From: Edaphobacter dinghuensis
Lineage (GTDB): Bacteria; Acidobacteriota; Terriglobia; Terriglobales; Acidobacteriaceae
NCBI RefSeq assembly: GCF_014640335.1
Contig: NZ_BMGT01000002.1
Location: 1,302,001-1,366,000 of the forward strand
Direction: 5' to 3'
Length of the DNA stretch: 64,000 bases
Positions 54,043 to 63,310 of this stretch are shown here, piece by piece. The stretch's first letter is position 1. Every line of letters starts with the position of its first letter. The translations under genes and the position numbers were made by a program. Under the pieces are notes generated by a model. It did not search any database, was not told where the DNA came from, and saw nothing but the letters and a program-made list of their open reading frames with translations.

Positions 54043-54507
54043 TTATTTTGCTGCAAGGGCATCGCGATGGCTGCGAACAAAGTCGTGCGAGGCAAGGATA
54101 TGAGCCTGCTGGTCGGCCAATAGCTGCCGAATGGGCAGTGGAAGCTCCTGATTCAGAGCGTCTGCATAAATTTTTTTCGTTTCGTCTTCGCTGCTTTCGG
54201 CGGTTTCAAGCAGGCCATGGTCGCCGCTGCCGAGCTTTGCCTTCAGATCGCCCCAGACGCGCTGCAGCGTTCCAACCGCAGTTCCAGTCTCCTTAATGTC
54301 GTGGACACCATGTTGGTGCAGCGCCTCTTCGAGGTCACCGCGAAAGCTGGCTCGCTTGAGCGACTCGGCAAGAAAGTAACGCTTGAGCGACTCGACCTTT
54401 AGATGTTCACCGATGTCGGCAAAGCCCTTCTGGCTGTCCTGAAGACTGTTGATAACTGAGAGCAGAACGCGCTCCATCTCGTGCTGCTTGCCTGAATCGC
54501 TTGACAT
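54043..54507 (-). CDS. PA2169-family four-helix-bundle protein (DUF2383)
   Basis: 154 residues, all-helical. LLSVINSLQDSQKGFADIGEHL and HGVHDIKETGTAVGTLQRVWGDLKA match the PA2169/DUF2383 family, ferritin-like four-helix bundles of unknown function often linked to stress. Metal-binding residues of ferritins are not preserved in an obvious way. The ATG at 54507 has GAGGA 5 nt upstream; a longer open frame upstream runs into the intergenic palindromes. Confidence 0.8.
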   Translation of the reverse strand: MSSDSGKQHEMERVLLSVINSLQDSQKGFADIGEHLKVESLKRYFLAESLKRASFRGDLEEALHQHGVHDIKETGTAVGTLQRVWGDLKAKLGSGDHGLLETAESSEDETKKIYADALNQELPLPIRQLLADQQAHILASHDFVRSHRDALAAK

Positions 54508-54858
54508 AATATCCTCGGAAATCAGGTTATGAATCGAATCCGGATGTCGGTTAAGGCAGGGTCCGCCGGCTGTTTGCGATTCTCCTTTACCGGCGGCAAA
54601 CAGGAGAAATCGCGAAAATCCCGTTCCCCTGCCCACCGTTTACTAAGGTCCGCCGGATGCTGCACCCGGCGGCGAGTATGCAGGAGTAGATGCATGGATC
54701 GGCTTGTGGGTTTGCATCCAGATACCCCGGGGGTAAGGTTTTCCAATTTTGTTCGCCGTTTTGGGATAATCGGAGATGCTCTGGTGGTTCACGGCCTTGC
54801 AGACCGCCCGGTGTGCGAGACGCTGCGCCGGTGCAGGAGAGGTCGCGCGTAACCACTG
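54508..54858. other. 351-bp divergent intergenic region with clustered palindromes, before ftsK
   Basis: No gene is supported here. It separates the four-helix protein gene (minus) from ftsK (plus). Bases 54560-54672 carry several short inverted repeats, described separately. On the plus strand GGATAAT (54767-54773) could be a -10 element for ftsK, without a good -35. Confidence 0.5.
54560..54672. repeat. cluster of overlapping inverted repeats with a direct repeat
   Basis: CCGCCGG/CCGGCGG occurs twice as inverted pairs: 54563-54569 with 54590-54596, and 54650-54656 with 54666-54672. GGTCCGCCGG is directly repeated (54560-54569, 54647-54656). Between lie TGTTTGC (54571-54577) with GCAAACA (54596-54602), and GCGATTCTCCT (54576-54586) with the near-complement 54602-54613. 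The first three pairs are not nested, so they are mutually exclusive or form a pseudoknot. Confidence 0.6.
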
Positions 54859-57498
54859 ATGAAGACTCTGAGACTAGTTTCTACTCCGACCCGCAACCGG
54901 CGGCTCAACGAGATTATCGGGCTGACCGTTCTGGTTGGTGCCGCGCTGCTTCTGCTCGCGCTGGCGACCTATACCCCCTCCGACCCTTCGTTCAATACTG
55001 TCGGCGCCTATGTTACCGGCCGCCCCGCGCATAACTGGACTGGAATCATCGGCGCCTATGTGGCAGATGCTCTGCTCCAGGTCATCGGCGTCGCCGCGTT
55101 CTTTCTGCCACTGGTGCTGGGTCGATTGGGCCTGTGCTGGATGTGGTCACGTCCGGCAGGCTCTCCACTGGCAAAGAGCATCGGCTTGGGACTTTGGATA
55201 GTCTTTGGCCCGGCAGCGATTGCATTGTTGCCCGGACACATCCTCTGGCGTCAAACACTGCATATCGAGGGAGTCAGCGGGCGTCTGCTGGCCGATTCGA
55301 TGGTGCAGTATCTCAACCTTCCGGGTGCATGTATTGTGGTTGCACTGATGGTGGCGCTCTCGCTCTACCTCACCACAACATTCACCTTCAATACGGCGCG
55401 TGAGTGGAGTCTGATTCACTTCTCCTTTGCGCAGTCCATGTGGGAGCGATGGGCACGCTGGCGGAGCAACCGGAAGACTGCAAGCATCGCTGCAGCGAAG
55501 GAGTCCTACGGCAACAAGCGCGAGCAAGCCGAGTTGAAAGCGCAGCGCGCCCGCGAACAGGCCGAGCGCAGGAGCAATCGCGCGGAGAGCAACACCCTGT
55601 TGGGCAGCTTGTTCCGCTGGTGGGGAAAGAAGCGAACAGAGCCAATCTCTGTCGATCCCCCACAAGAGGGTGTACCCGAGCCAACTTCCATGTGGCAGGC
55701 GATGCCACGAACGTTTGTGGATGCGCCGCCCGTAACTCCATTTAGTACCGCTGCAGCCGCGGCTGCTCCATATGCGGATGCGCTCGCAAAGGCTGCTGCA
55801 CCGGGTCATGCCCTGGATGATGCCTCAAACTTCGAGGACCACAACGAGGAAGCACCTCGGCCTACTCCGATTCGCGCAGTCAAGCGAGCAGAAGAACCGA
55901 AGGCTACATCATTTACGCCAATTCCAGCCGCTCCTATCCCTGCCGCAGTTCATGCGGGAGTCGAGGATGATATTTCCTTTGGCAAGCGTGCCGATGCGGA
56001 CATCAAAACCGTAACCATCGTTCCCAAGAGCGTACGAGGCTACAAGCTACCGCCCTCTTCCCTGCTGCATCGCAGCGAGGAGCAAGCCGCCGTGCGTGAA
56101 GATGCTCTGCGCGAAGAGGCGCGCGTGTTGGTCGAGAAGTCTGCCGAATTCGGCGTCAATGGGCAGGTCACGCAGATCAATCCGGGGCCCGTGGTCACTA
56201 CGTTTGAATTTCGACCAGAGGCCGGCGTTAAGGTTGCCCGCATCACCGGGCTGGCCGACGACCTCTGCCTCGCCATGGCCGCCGAATCAATTCTGATTGA
56301 GCGAATGGCAGGCAAGAGCACGGTTGGCATTCAGGTGCCGAACAGCGAGCGTGAGACCATCTGGCTGCGCGATGTCGTCGAGTGCGAGAGCTTCGCACAA
56401 TCGAAGAGCAGGCTTTCGATTGCACTGGGCAAGGACATCAACGGTCGTATCGTAACCGCTGACTTGGCTTCCATGCCGCACGTGCTCATCGCCGGATCGA
56501 CTGGATCGGGTAAGTCCGTAGCCATCAACGCGATGATTATGAGCGTGCTCTTCAAGAACACTCCCGAGCAGGTGAGGATGATCCTCGTCGATCCGAAGCG
56601 CGTTGAGCTTGGCATGTACGAGGGCATTCCTCACTTATTCACGCCGATCATCACCGAGGCAAAGCTAGCCGCAAATGCACTGCGAAACGCCGTGCGCGAG
56701 ATGGAGCGGCGGCTGAAGCTGCTCGCTGCCAACCACGTTCGCAACATCGACCAGTTCAACAAGCTCTTCGACCATGGCAGCGACTACCTGTTCGAGGACG
56801 TGAATCAGGAGCCGCTGCCCTACATCATCATCATCATCGACGAACTGGCCGACCTGATGATGCTCGACCGCTCAAACGTAGAAGAATCCATCACGCGACT
56901 GGCCCAAATGGCGCGCGCCGTCGGCATCCACCTCATTCTCGCCACACAGCGTCCTTCGGTCGATGTCATCACCGGCTTAATCAAAGCCAACGTGCCCACC
57001 CGCATGAGCTTCCGCCTGGCGACTAAGGTAGACTCGAGAACCATCATCGACTCGAACGGTGCCGAAAGTCTGCTGGGGCGAGGCGACATGCTTTACCTGC
57101 CACCGGGAACAAGCCGCGTGCAGCGTGTTCACGCGCCATTTGTCACAGAAAAAGAGATCTCCGCCGTAACCTCGTTCTGGAAGGCGCAGGGCGAGGCTGA
57201 ATATGTGCACGGCTTCCTCGAAGGGCCGAAAGATGAAGCTGGTAGAGACATCGATGGCGACTCCGACAGCGAAAACGACGACCCCATGTATGACGATGCC
57301 GTGCGGCTGGTCTTCGAGTTTGGCAAGGCCAGCACCTCCCTGCTGCAACGCCGCCTACGCATCGGCTATGGCCGCGCTGCCCACCTGATCGACCTGATGC
57401 ACAGCGATGGCCTGGTTGGACCCGCGGATGGATCGAAGCCAAGGGAGATTTTAAAGTCGCCCGACTGGATCAGAGAAGTCGATGAGGCGATTCGATAA
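54859..57498 (+). CDS. ftsK: FtsK/SpoIIIE-type DNA translocase
   Basis: 879 residues. Four or five N-terminal membrane helices (about 20-185) anchor it to the septum; a charged Lys/Arg/Ala linker (200-250) and a Pro/Ala-rich linker (to about 380) follow. The motor has an alpha domain, then Walker A in IAGSTGSGKSVAINAM (about residue 545), Walker B in IIIIIDELADLMML, and ATQRPSVDVITGLIKANVP. The last 65 residues form the gamma winged helix (LVFEFGKASTSLLQRRLRIGYGRA), which reads KOPS sites. It pumps chromosome DNA and helps dimer resolution at division. Confidence 0.94.
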   Translation: MKTLRLVSTPTRNRRLNEIIGLTVLVGAALLLLALATYTPSDPSFNTVGAYVTGRPAHNWTGIIGAYVADALLQVIGVAAFFLPLVLGRLGLCWMWSRPAGSPLAKSIGLGLWIVFGPAAIALLPGHILWRQTLHIEGVSGRLLADSMVQYLNLPGACIVVALMVALSLYLTTTFTFNTAREWSLIHFSFAQSMWERWARWRSNRKTASIAAAKESYGNKREQAELKAQRAREQAERRSNRAESNTLLGSLFRWWGKKRTEPISVDPPQEGVPEPTSMWQAMPRTFVDAPPVTPFSTAAAAAAPYADALAKAAAPGHALDDASNFEDHNEEAPRPTPIRAVKRAEEPKATSFTPIPAAPIPAAVHAGVEDDISFGKRADADIKTVTIVPKSVRGYKLPPSSLLHRSEEQAAVREDALREEARVLVEKSAEFGVNGQVTQINPGPVVTTFEFRPEAGVKVARITGLADDLCLAMAAESILIERMAGKSTVGIQVPNSERETIWLRDVVECESFAQSKSRLSIALGKDINGRIVTADLASMPHVLIAGSTGSGKSVAINAMIMSVLFKNTPEQVRMILVDPKRVELGMYEGIPHLFTPIITEAKLAANALRNAVREMERRLKLLAANHVRNIDQFNKLFDHGSDYLFEDVNQEPLPYIIIIIDELADLMMLDRSNVEESITRLAQMARAVGIHLILATQRPSVDVITGLIKANVPTRMSFRLATKVDSRTIIDSNGAESLLGRGDMLYLPPGTSRVQRVHAPFVTEKEISAVTSFWKAQGEAEYVHGFLEGPKDEAGRDIDGDSDSENDDPMYDDAVRLVFEFGKASTSLLQRRLRIGYGRAAHLIDLMHSDGLVGPADGSKPREILKSPDWIREVDEAIR

Positions 57499-57510
57499 GA
57501 ATCAGCCGCG

Positions 57511-58797
57511 TTACCGATGGACCTTTCGGGCCGAGTGTAAGGCGACGACAGCAAGAACGCAAATGACCGCAAGTAGCGCTATCCAGAGCAGATCAGGATA
57601 GCGCTCTGTGAGAGGGCGTGTGTCCGGTCGTGGACGGTAGGTGGGATTGGACTGCTCAGGGCCAAGCTGCGCTGAGTTCGCATGCGCAACCGCAGAGAAA
57701 AGACGAGCATAATCGTATTCCGGTGCATCCAGTCCGGCGTCCCCATAGAAGAGGGTTACGTCCTGCGCCGTCGGCGCGGAGAAACAAAGCTTGCGCTGAC
57801 GCATTTCAAGCCGAATGGCGGCAATGGGAAGCGGAATGTCGTCGCCGTTGTCGACAGCAACCTCCACCGTCGCCGGCCCCTGTAAATTAGCGCCGAGAAT
57901 CGCAGGGATGCTCAGTTGTTGCTGACGGATCTCTCGACCCGCCTGTGTGAGATGTATACGGAGGATGGTCCCGTCAATGGTCTCCGCCGCAGACTTCGGC
58001 GTGCCCGCCTGTCGATCGGAGATGTGTACATCGCGGCTGAAGTTTCCCTTGAAGCCCGGAGCAAGAACAAAGCTTACCTGCTCAACAGGGACTCGCTCGC
58101 GCAGGGAAAACTCAGCAACGCTCTGGCGTCCTTGTTGTGCGATAGTCGTAGTCTGGTCAGCGATGGTGTAAAGAGACTGCGCCTCGCGGCTGGGAGGAAC
58201 AGTGACGCCTCTGACCATCGCTGGAGTTACGGTAAAATCGCGAGCGCCAGGCGCGGAAGTAACAGTAAGAACAACATGCAGATAGTGGAAGCTGGATTCC
58301 TGGAGGTGGAGCGTCGTGCTATGGGAGAGGTGCTGCGAAGTCAGGTCGAAGAGCGTGAACTCGCCAAGTTGCGTAGCCGTGGAAGAGTGAAGCGTATCGA
58401 ATCCAGTAACAGTCGCGGTAGCAAGATAATCCTGACCCGCAAGATCGAGATCGACGTCTGTATAGGGGCGATCCGTCATCTCGATATCGAAGACAATGCT
58501 GTGTCCACGCGTGCCGAGGTTTAAGATGCGCGCCGCTGCGCTATCGACCTGCACGGGTTCGCTGAGCGTGATGGCATACGGCAACTCCTGCTCGTTTTGA
58601 TAGAGGCGAACATCTTTAAGAGATGGAGCCGCGTGCGGAAACATCTGCGCGTCAATCACGGCGCATGTCTGCCCAGCTCCGGCTGGAAGTGCAATCGACC
58701 GTTCGTAACGCGAATACTGCCGCACATCGGGCGATAACTTTGGCGCCACCCCCGCGGCCTGCCAGAAGATTAGGAGCGCCAGCAGCGCTGACTTCAT
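57511..58797 (-). CDS. DUF3999 family protein
   Basis: 428 residues. Signal peptide at the start (LLALLIFWQAAGVA), a beta-rich periplasmic body, and one C-terminal transmembrane helix (LLWIALLAVICVLAVVALH) before a basic tail: a type-I membrane protein. YERSIALPAGAGQTCAVID and AGREIRQQQLSI are typical of DUF3999. Function is unknown. The ATG overlaps the stop of the DUF2339 gene by 4 bp (ATGA). These two families are often adjacent, so they probably work together. Confidence 0.82.
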   Translation of the reverse strand: MKSALLALLIFWQAAGVAPKLSPDVRQYSRYERSIALPAGAGQTCAVIDAQMFPHAAPSLKDVRLYQNEQELPYAITLSEPVQVDSAAARILNLGTRGHSIVFDIEMTDRPYTDVDLDLAGQDYLATATVTGFDTLHSSTATQLGEFTLFDLTSQHLSHSTTLHLQESSFHYLHVVLTVTSAPGARDFTVTPAMVRGVTVPPSREAQSLYTIADQTTTIAQQGRQSVAEFSLRERVPVEQVSFVLAPGFKGNFSRDVHISDRQAGTPKSAAETIDGTILRIHLTQAGREIRQQQLSIPAILGANLQGPATVEVAVDNGDDIPLPIAAIRLEMRQRKLCFSAPTAQDVTLFYGDAGLDAPEYDYARLFSAVAHANSAQLGPEQSNPTYRPRPDTRPLTERYPDLLWIALLAVICVLAVVALHSARKVHR

Positions 58798-60623
58798 CGT
58801 TCCGCTCCTTTGTCACTCGACTCGGCGTCTCGTAAGGACAGCCAGTCTTTCTGGTATGCAAAGCTGACAGCCATGAGCAGCGCTCCAAGGCCAAGGAAGC
58901 TGACGACGCGATAGCCCTGACTGAGGTTACGCATGTCATAAAGAAAAGTCTTGACAATAGTAAAGACAATCAGAATCAACGCCTGCCAGCGAATGAAGGC
59001 GCTACGTCTCCAGAAACCGACAGCCAGCAGCACCGCCCCATAGATCATAAGAAAGGATGAGACAGCGAGCGCCTTCTGCAACTCAGCTTCGGAATGAGCT
59101 ACGGTCTGGCCCCAGATCGTGTCCAGCTCACGAACACACGCAACAATCGAGACGAGATTAAGTGCAATGATGGAAGCCCCTGCAATGTGCAGCCAGCGAG
59201 GCTTCCCCTCGTTAGCGTGACGCGCATGAAGAGAGATCCATGCCGAGCAGCCCAGAACCGCGATTCCAAAGAGCACCGTGGCAAAGCGGCCATTGAGAAA
59301 AGCTTCGGAGACTGGCTTGGCGAACCATATGGGCTGCAGCATGAGACCACCGAATCCCAGAGCAAGCGCGGCCACCGCAAGCGACCGAAGAATGCGATGC
59401 GCGCTCGCCGAAGCTTCATCTGCCGTTGCAGTCTCAAGCCGCGCAGAGACCCACAGCAAAGCTACAGCCTCTGCAAACCAACCTATGGTAATCCAGCGAC
59501 CACTCGCCTTCAATGGAATGGCGATGGTAAGAAACACAATTGCCAAAGACAGATGAATAGCCGAGGCAATACTCGTCTGCGACAGTTGCAGCAGTCCAAG
59601 ATAGACAACGGCAAAGAGCACCATCAGCCACGGCAGCAGGCTATGATGACCTGCATCCTGCAAAAGCGAGTAGAGTGCAAGCGACGCAAAGATGGCGTTG
59701 GCCAGAGGAAGAAAGATCTCAGTGATGCGAAACGCACTCTGCTTCGTCACTCCGGCAGGCTGCTCGCTCTCGCTCCAGCTAATAGGAACCGATGCAAACA
59801 CCCCAAAGAAGAGGAAGACGAAGAGAGCTGTTGGTACGAGCGACGCGGCAGAATTGAACGCAATATACCAGCCGATGAAGTAGGCGACCGTGGCTGGAAA
59901 CGTTCCCAGCAGCAGTCTCGGCCAAAGCTTAAGCCGAAGAAGAACGATCACAGCCACATCGATAGCAAGAATATAGCTAAAGAGGAACAGCTCGTGATTG
60001 CCCCCGGTAGAGAGCAGCAACGGCGTTGCCATGCCTCCGGCCAGAGCATAGGCTGCAAGGATTTCGCTATCCTGCGACCACGCCATGAAGGCGTTCCACG
60101 CTGTAACCAGAACCATCGCAGCAAGAGCCGCCGAAGCCGGCAACTGATGGTAAAGCTGAAATGCTGCCCATAGCGAAAGATAAAGCGCGCCACTGCCAAT
60201 CGCCTTGAGCGCCCACGAAAATGCCTTGAATCCCTGCCCACGAAACCGCTCCGACCATACGATCAGACCAACACCGGCAATAAGCCCCACAAGGATGCGG
60301 CCCAGAGGACCAATCCAGTGGTTGTCCATCGCGAGCTTGAGAAACCATGTCGCGCCAATGAGCAGAGCGACAATCCCAATACGACTGAAGAGTTGCGAGC
60401 CGATGCGGTTCTCGAGAGATGCACGCGAAGTATTCGCAGCCTCCACGTGGGCTGCTACCAAAGGCGGTGGCGGAGCTTTGGCCACTGGAGTCTTTGCAGG
60501 CGCGCCCTCGCGCAACTGGGCAATCTCGCGCTCCAATACCTTTACCCGCTCCGACAGAGACGCCAACTCATTGGCAAAGCGATCTTCACTATCCTGCTGC
60601 GCGGATTCTGCCTCTTGTCCCAT
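58794..60623 (-). CDS. DUF2339 family multi-spanning membrane protein
   Basis: 609 residues. A coiled-coil-like N-terminal part (about 10-45; LASLSERVKVLEREIAQLRE), a Pro/Ala linker, then about 18 or more transmembrane segments from about residue 75 to the end. NRIGSQLFSRIGIVALLIGATWFLKLAMDN in outline (GSQLFSRIG, TWFLK) marks DUF2339. Function is unknown. I start at the ATG (MGQEAESAQQ); a TTG 17 codons upstream is also open. It is divergent from the REC-Hpt gene. Confidence 0.85.
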   Translation of the reverse strand: MGQEAESAQQDSEDRFANELASLSERVKVLEREIAQLREGAPAKTPVAKAPPPPLVAAHVEAANTSRASLENRIGSQLFSRIGIVALLIGATWFLKLAMDNHWIGPLGRILVGLIAGVGLIVWSERFRGQGFKAFSWALKAIGSGALYLSLWAAFQLYHQLPASAALAAMVLVTAWNAFMAWSQDSEILAAYALAGGMATPLLLSTGGNHELFLFSYILAIDVAVIVLLRLKLWPRLLLGTFPATVAYFIGWYIAFNSAASLVPTALFVFLFFGVFASVPISWSESEQPAGVTKQSAFRITEIFLPLANAIFASLALYSLLQDAGHHSLLPWLMVLFAVVYLGLLQLSQTSIASAIHLSLAIVFLTIAIPLKASGRWITIGWFAEAVALLWVSARLETATADEASASAHRILRSLAVAALALGFGGLMLQPIWFAKPVSEAFLNGRFATVLFGIAVLGCSAWISLHARHANEGKPRWLHIAGASIIALNLVSIVACVRELDTIWGQTVAHSEAELQKALAVSSFLMIYGAVLLAVGFWRRSAFIRWQALILIVFTIVKTFLYDMRNLSQGYRVVSFLGLGALLMAVSFAYQKDWLSLRDAESSDKGAER

Positions 60624-60693
60624 TGGCAATACTTTACCGTCATTACGGCAGGGTTTGGCAGTTGAATCTCTCAATTTGATACTCTTTGCCCTG

Positions 60694-61434
60694 ATGAAGA
60701 ATGAAACTGGGCCGCTGCGAATTCTGGTTGTGGATGACGATGCGCTGAGCCGCGAGGTGCTTGCGCTTCTGCTCGATCACGCCGGATATGTGGTCGGCAC
60801 AGCGGACTCCGGCGATGCGGCAGTACGCCATCTCAGCTCGATGACCGCCCCCCTGCCCCATGTCGTGCTGGCCGACGTACAAATGCCTGGCACCACCGGA
60901 AGTGCCTTAGCCCGCGCATTGCGCGATTGCTGCGGAATACACTCGACACTACTGGCCATGAGCGGAAGCCGGCCCGACGCCGATATCATTCGCGCGTTCG
61001 ATGGATTGTTGCTCAAGCCCTTCACCATGGAAGAGCTGGCTGCTGCCATTGCGGCTACGAACCGGCAGGACAACGTTATCGATGATGTAAGCCGTCGAAA
61101 TCTAACCCCTCTGAATGAACCCACTTATGAGAAGCTCGCGGCTTCGATGCGGCCAGATCGCTTGCAGCAGCTCTACGATTTGTGCCTCACGGATGTGCAA
61201 GAGCGGATCACACGCATGCTACAACTTGCATCTAATAAAGACGATGCGTCCTTCCGAAAGGAGGCTCATGCCATCAAGGGCGGTGCTGGCCTGGTTGGAG
61301 CAGTCGAGCTACAGAGACTGGCCGAAGCTCTGGAAGATGATGGTATTCAAGCTAATCATGTAGCTTCTCTTAATGAATTGATGATTTGCTGTGGCCGTCT
61401 ACATCGTATTCTGATGGCGCGAAAGAACATGTAG
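60694..61434 (+). CDS. response regulator receiver-Hpt protein without kinase domain
   Basis: 246 residues. N-terminal REC domain (about 9-125): acidic pocket ILVVDDDALSREVL, phospho-acceptor D61 in LADVQMPG, Thr/Ser in LAMSGSR, and the lysine in LLLKPFTMEEL. C-terminal Hpt domain (about 140-246) with the phospho-histidine H192 in EAHAIKGGAGL. Order REC then Hpt with no histidine kinase is unusual and suggests an intermediate in a multistep phosphorelay fed by a kinase elsewhere. It is followed after 34 bp by a NarL-type regulator, the plausible output. Confidence 0.88.
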   Translation: MKNETGPLRILVVDDDALSREVLALLLDHAGYVVGTADSGDAAVRHLSSMTAPLPHVVLADVQMPGTTGSALARALRDCCGIHSTLLAMSGSRPDADIIRAFDGLLLKPFTMEELAAAIAATNRQDNVIDDVSRRNLTPLNEPTYEKLAASMRPDRLQQLYDLCLTDVQERITRMLQLASNKDDASFRKEAHAIKGGAGLVGAVELQRLAEALEDDGIQANHVASLNELMICCGRLHRILMARKNM

Positions 61435-61468
61435 GAAATTTGCACTGCATAATGAGGAGAACGACCCT

Positions 61469-62176
61469 ATGAACGACGCAGTGAAATCAGCCGCTAACCC
61501 CGCAGTCGCAGCGACACCAATCCGCATTGTCGTCGCGGACGATCATCCCGTAGTACGCATCGGCGTCAAAAACATGCTGGAAGATGAACTCGGCTTCGAA
61601 GTGGTGGGGCAGGCCGAAGACGGCGACGACGCCATTACGCAGACGCTCGAGTTGGAGCCGGACATTCTTCTGCTCGACCTGCAGATGCCGCGCCTTCCCG
61701 GCCTCGAGGCGATGCGGGCCATCATGAGCAAGTCCCCTCGGGTCAAGATCATCATGTTGACGAGCACCATCTCGACTCAGCAGGTCATCGAAGCCCTGCA
61801 GATCGGCGCGCGTGGCATTGTGCTGAAGGATGCCGTCGCCAGCGATCTTGCAACATCATTGCGGGCGGTGCTCTCAGGCGATTACTGGATCGGTGGCGAG
61901 CGCGTCGCCAACCTGCTGACCGCTTTGAATGAGCTGATGAACAAGGCAGCCGCTGTACCTGAGCGGAAGACGTACGGCTTGACCCCGCGCGAGCTGGAGG
62001 TCACCACATGCATCGTCGAAGGATGCAGCAACAAAGACGTCGCAAAACAATTTGCGATTAGCGAAGAGACGGTAAAGCGTCATCTCTCGAATATCTTCGA
62101 CAAGACTGGCGTCTCAACTCGGCTGGAACTTGCGTTGTTCGCCATCGCCCATAAGCTGGTCATCCTCAACGCCTGA
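61469..62176 (+). CDS. NarL/FixJ-family response regulator
   Basis: 235 residues. REC domain with IVVADDHPVVRIGVK, phospho-acceptor D70 in LLLDLQMPRLPG, LTSTIS and the lysine in IVLKDAV; C-terminal LuxR-type helix-turn-helix (about 165-228) LTPRELEVTTCIVEGCSNKDVA in outline (SNKDVAKQF, EETVKRHLSNIF). It should bind DNA when phosphorylated. Good ribosome site GAGGAG upstream. No sensor kinase is adjacent; the upstream REC-Hpt protein may be its phosphodonor. Confidence 0.92.
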   Translation: MNDAVKSAANPAVAATPIRIVVADDHPVVRIGVKNMLEDELGFEVVGQAEDGDDAITQTLELEPDILLLDLQMPRLPGLEAMRAIMSKSPRVKIIMLTSTISTQQVIEALQIGARGIVLKDAVASDLATSLRAVLSGDYWIGGERVANLLTALNELMNKAAAVPERKTYGLTPRELEVTTCIVEGCSNKDVAKQFAISEETVKRHLSNIFDKTGVSTRLELALFAIAHKLVILNA

Positions 62177-62208
62177 GGTCGCATCAAGCTTAATCACTCT
62201 TCAGTAAG

Positions 62209-63231
62209 ATGAAAGACATGAGCGACGGTGCAGCTTCAGATAAGGTTGATTTACTGGTAGTAGGTGCCGGGCCCACTGGCTTGGCCTGCGCCATCGAGGC
62301 GCAGCGCGCTGGGTTCTCCGCGATGCTGGTGGATAAGGGCTGCCTCTGCAACTCTCTCTTTCACTACCCCGCGCACATGACGTTCTTCACGACGCCGGAG
62401 TTACTGGAGATCGGCGACATGCCCTTTTCCAGCCCGAATCAGAAGCCGAATCGCAACGAGGCACTGGAGTACTACCGCAAGGTTGCGGAGCACTATCGCC
62501 TCGACGTCCGCCAGTACCAAACCGTAGACAGGGTCGAGGGTAGCGATGGTGACTTCACAGTTCACATCACAGACCGCTTTGGCCGCACTCTGACACACCG
62601 GGCACGCAAGCTGGCTATCTCGACCGGCTACTACGATCTGCCCAATTATCTTGATATCCCCGGCGAAGAACTGCACAAGGTCCGCCACTACTATCACGAA
62701 CCCCATCCTTTTTACGGCCTGGATGTCGTCGTCATCGGCGGCAAGAACTCGGCAGCCATTGCAGCGCTTGATCTCTGGCGGCATGGGGCCAGGGTAACGC
62801 TCGTCCATCGCGGCGCACAGATGCACCGCCACGTAAAGTATTGGATTCTGCCCGACATCAACAACCGCATCAAAAATGGAGAGATCACAGCGTACTTCAA
62901 CAGTACTGTGGCCAATATCTCCGAAGACGATGTGACCCTCCAAACACCGGAGGGCAATGTGACGCTGCCGAATCACTTCGTCTTTGCTCTCACCGGCTAC
63001 CACCCCGACTTTGACTTCATCGAGCGGCTGGGGGTGCATCTCGACGAGACCAACGATCGCTGCCCCATATGCGATCCGGCTACGCTCGAAAGCAATGTGC
63101 CCGGAATTTATCTTGCCGGTGTCATCGTCGCCGGAGAACGCACCAACGAGATCTTCATCGAGAATGGACGATTTCACGGAAAGCTCATCGCTGAGGACCT
63201 GCGCGCAAAACGAGTCGGCACGTTGGCATAA
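62209..63231 (+). CDS. YpdA-like flavoprotein reductase (bacillithiol-disulfide-reductase family)
   Basis: 340 residues of the thioredoxin-reductase-like FAD/NADPH fold. LLVVGAGPTGLACAIEAQ binds FAD, NSLFHYPAHMTFFTTPELLEIGD is the YpdA signature (given in outline), VVVIGGKNSAAIAAL binds NADPH, and GIYLAGVIVAGERTNEIFIENGRFHG closes the FAD site. There is no CxxC active site. In Firmicutes YpdA/Bdr the loop reads GGGPCG and its cysteine (Cys14 in S. aureus) is needed; here it is a threonine (GAGPTG). Two other cysteines (KGCLCNSL) lie close by. Reduction of bacillithiol disulfide is therefore possible but uncertain. Confidence 0.85.
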   Translation: MKDMSDGAASDKVDLLVVGAGPTGLACAIEAQRAGFSAMLVDKGCLCNSLFHYPAHMTFFTTPELLEIGDMPFSSPNQKPNRNEALEYYRKVAEHYRLDVRQYQTVDRVEGSDGDFTVHITDRFGRTLTHRARKLAISTGYYDLPNYLDIPGEELHKVRHYYHEPHPFYGLDVVVIGGKNSAAIAALDLWRHGARVTLVHRGAQMHRHVKYWILPDINNRIKNGEITAYFNSTVANISEDDVTLQTPEGNVTLPNHFVFALTGYHPDFDFIERLGVHLDETNDRCPICDPATLESNVPGIYLAGVIVAGERTNEIFIENGRFHGKLIAEDLRAKRVGTLA

Positions 63232-63310
63232 GCGATTGCGTTGATGCATCGAGGGGGGCTTCCCCTTCAAATGCCGCTACAGATAGATGTTGCGGCGTAA
63301 AATGAATATT

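Noticed and set aside
59094..60173. 359-codon plus-strand open frame opposite the DUF2339 gene
   Set aside because: Highly charged, Arg/Lys/Gln-rich shadow of a multi-spanning membrane protein.
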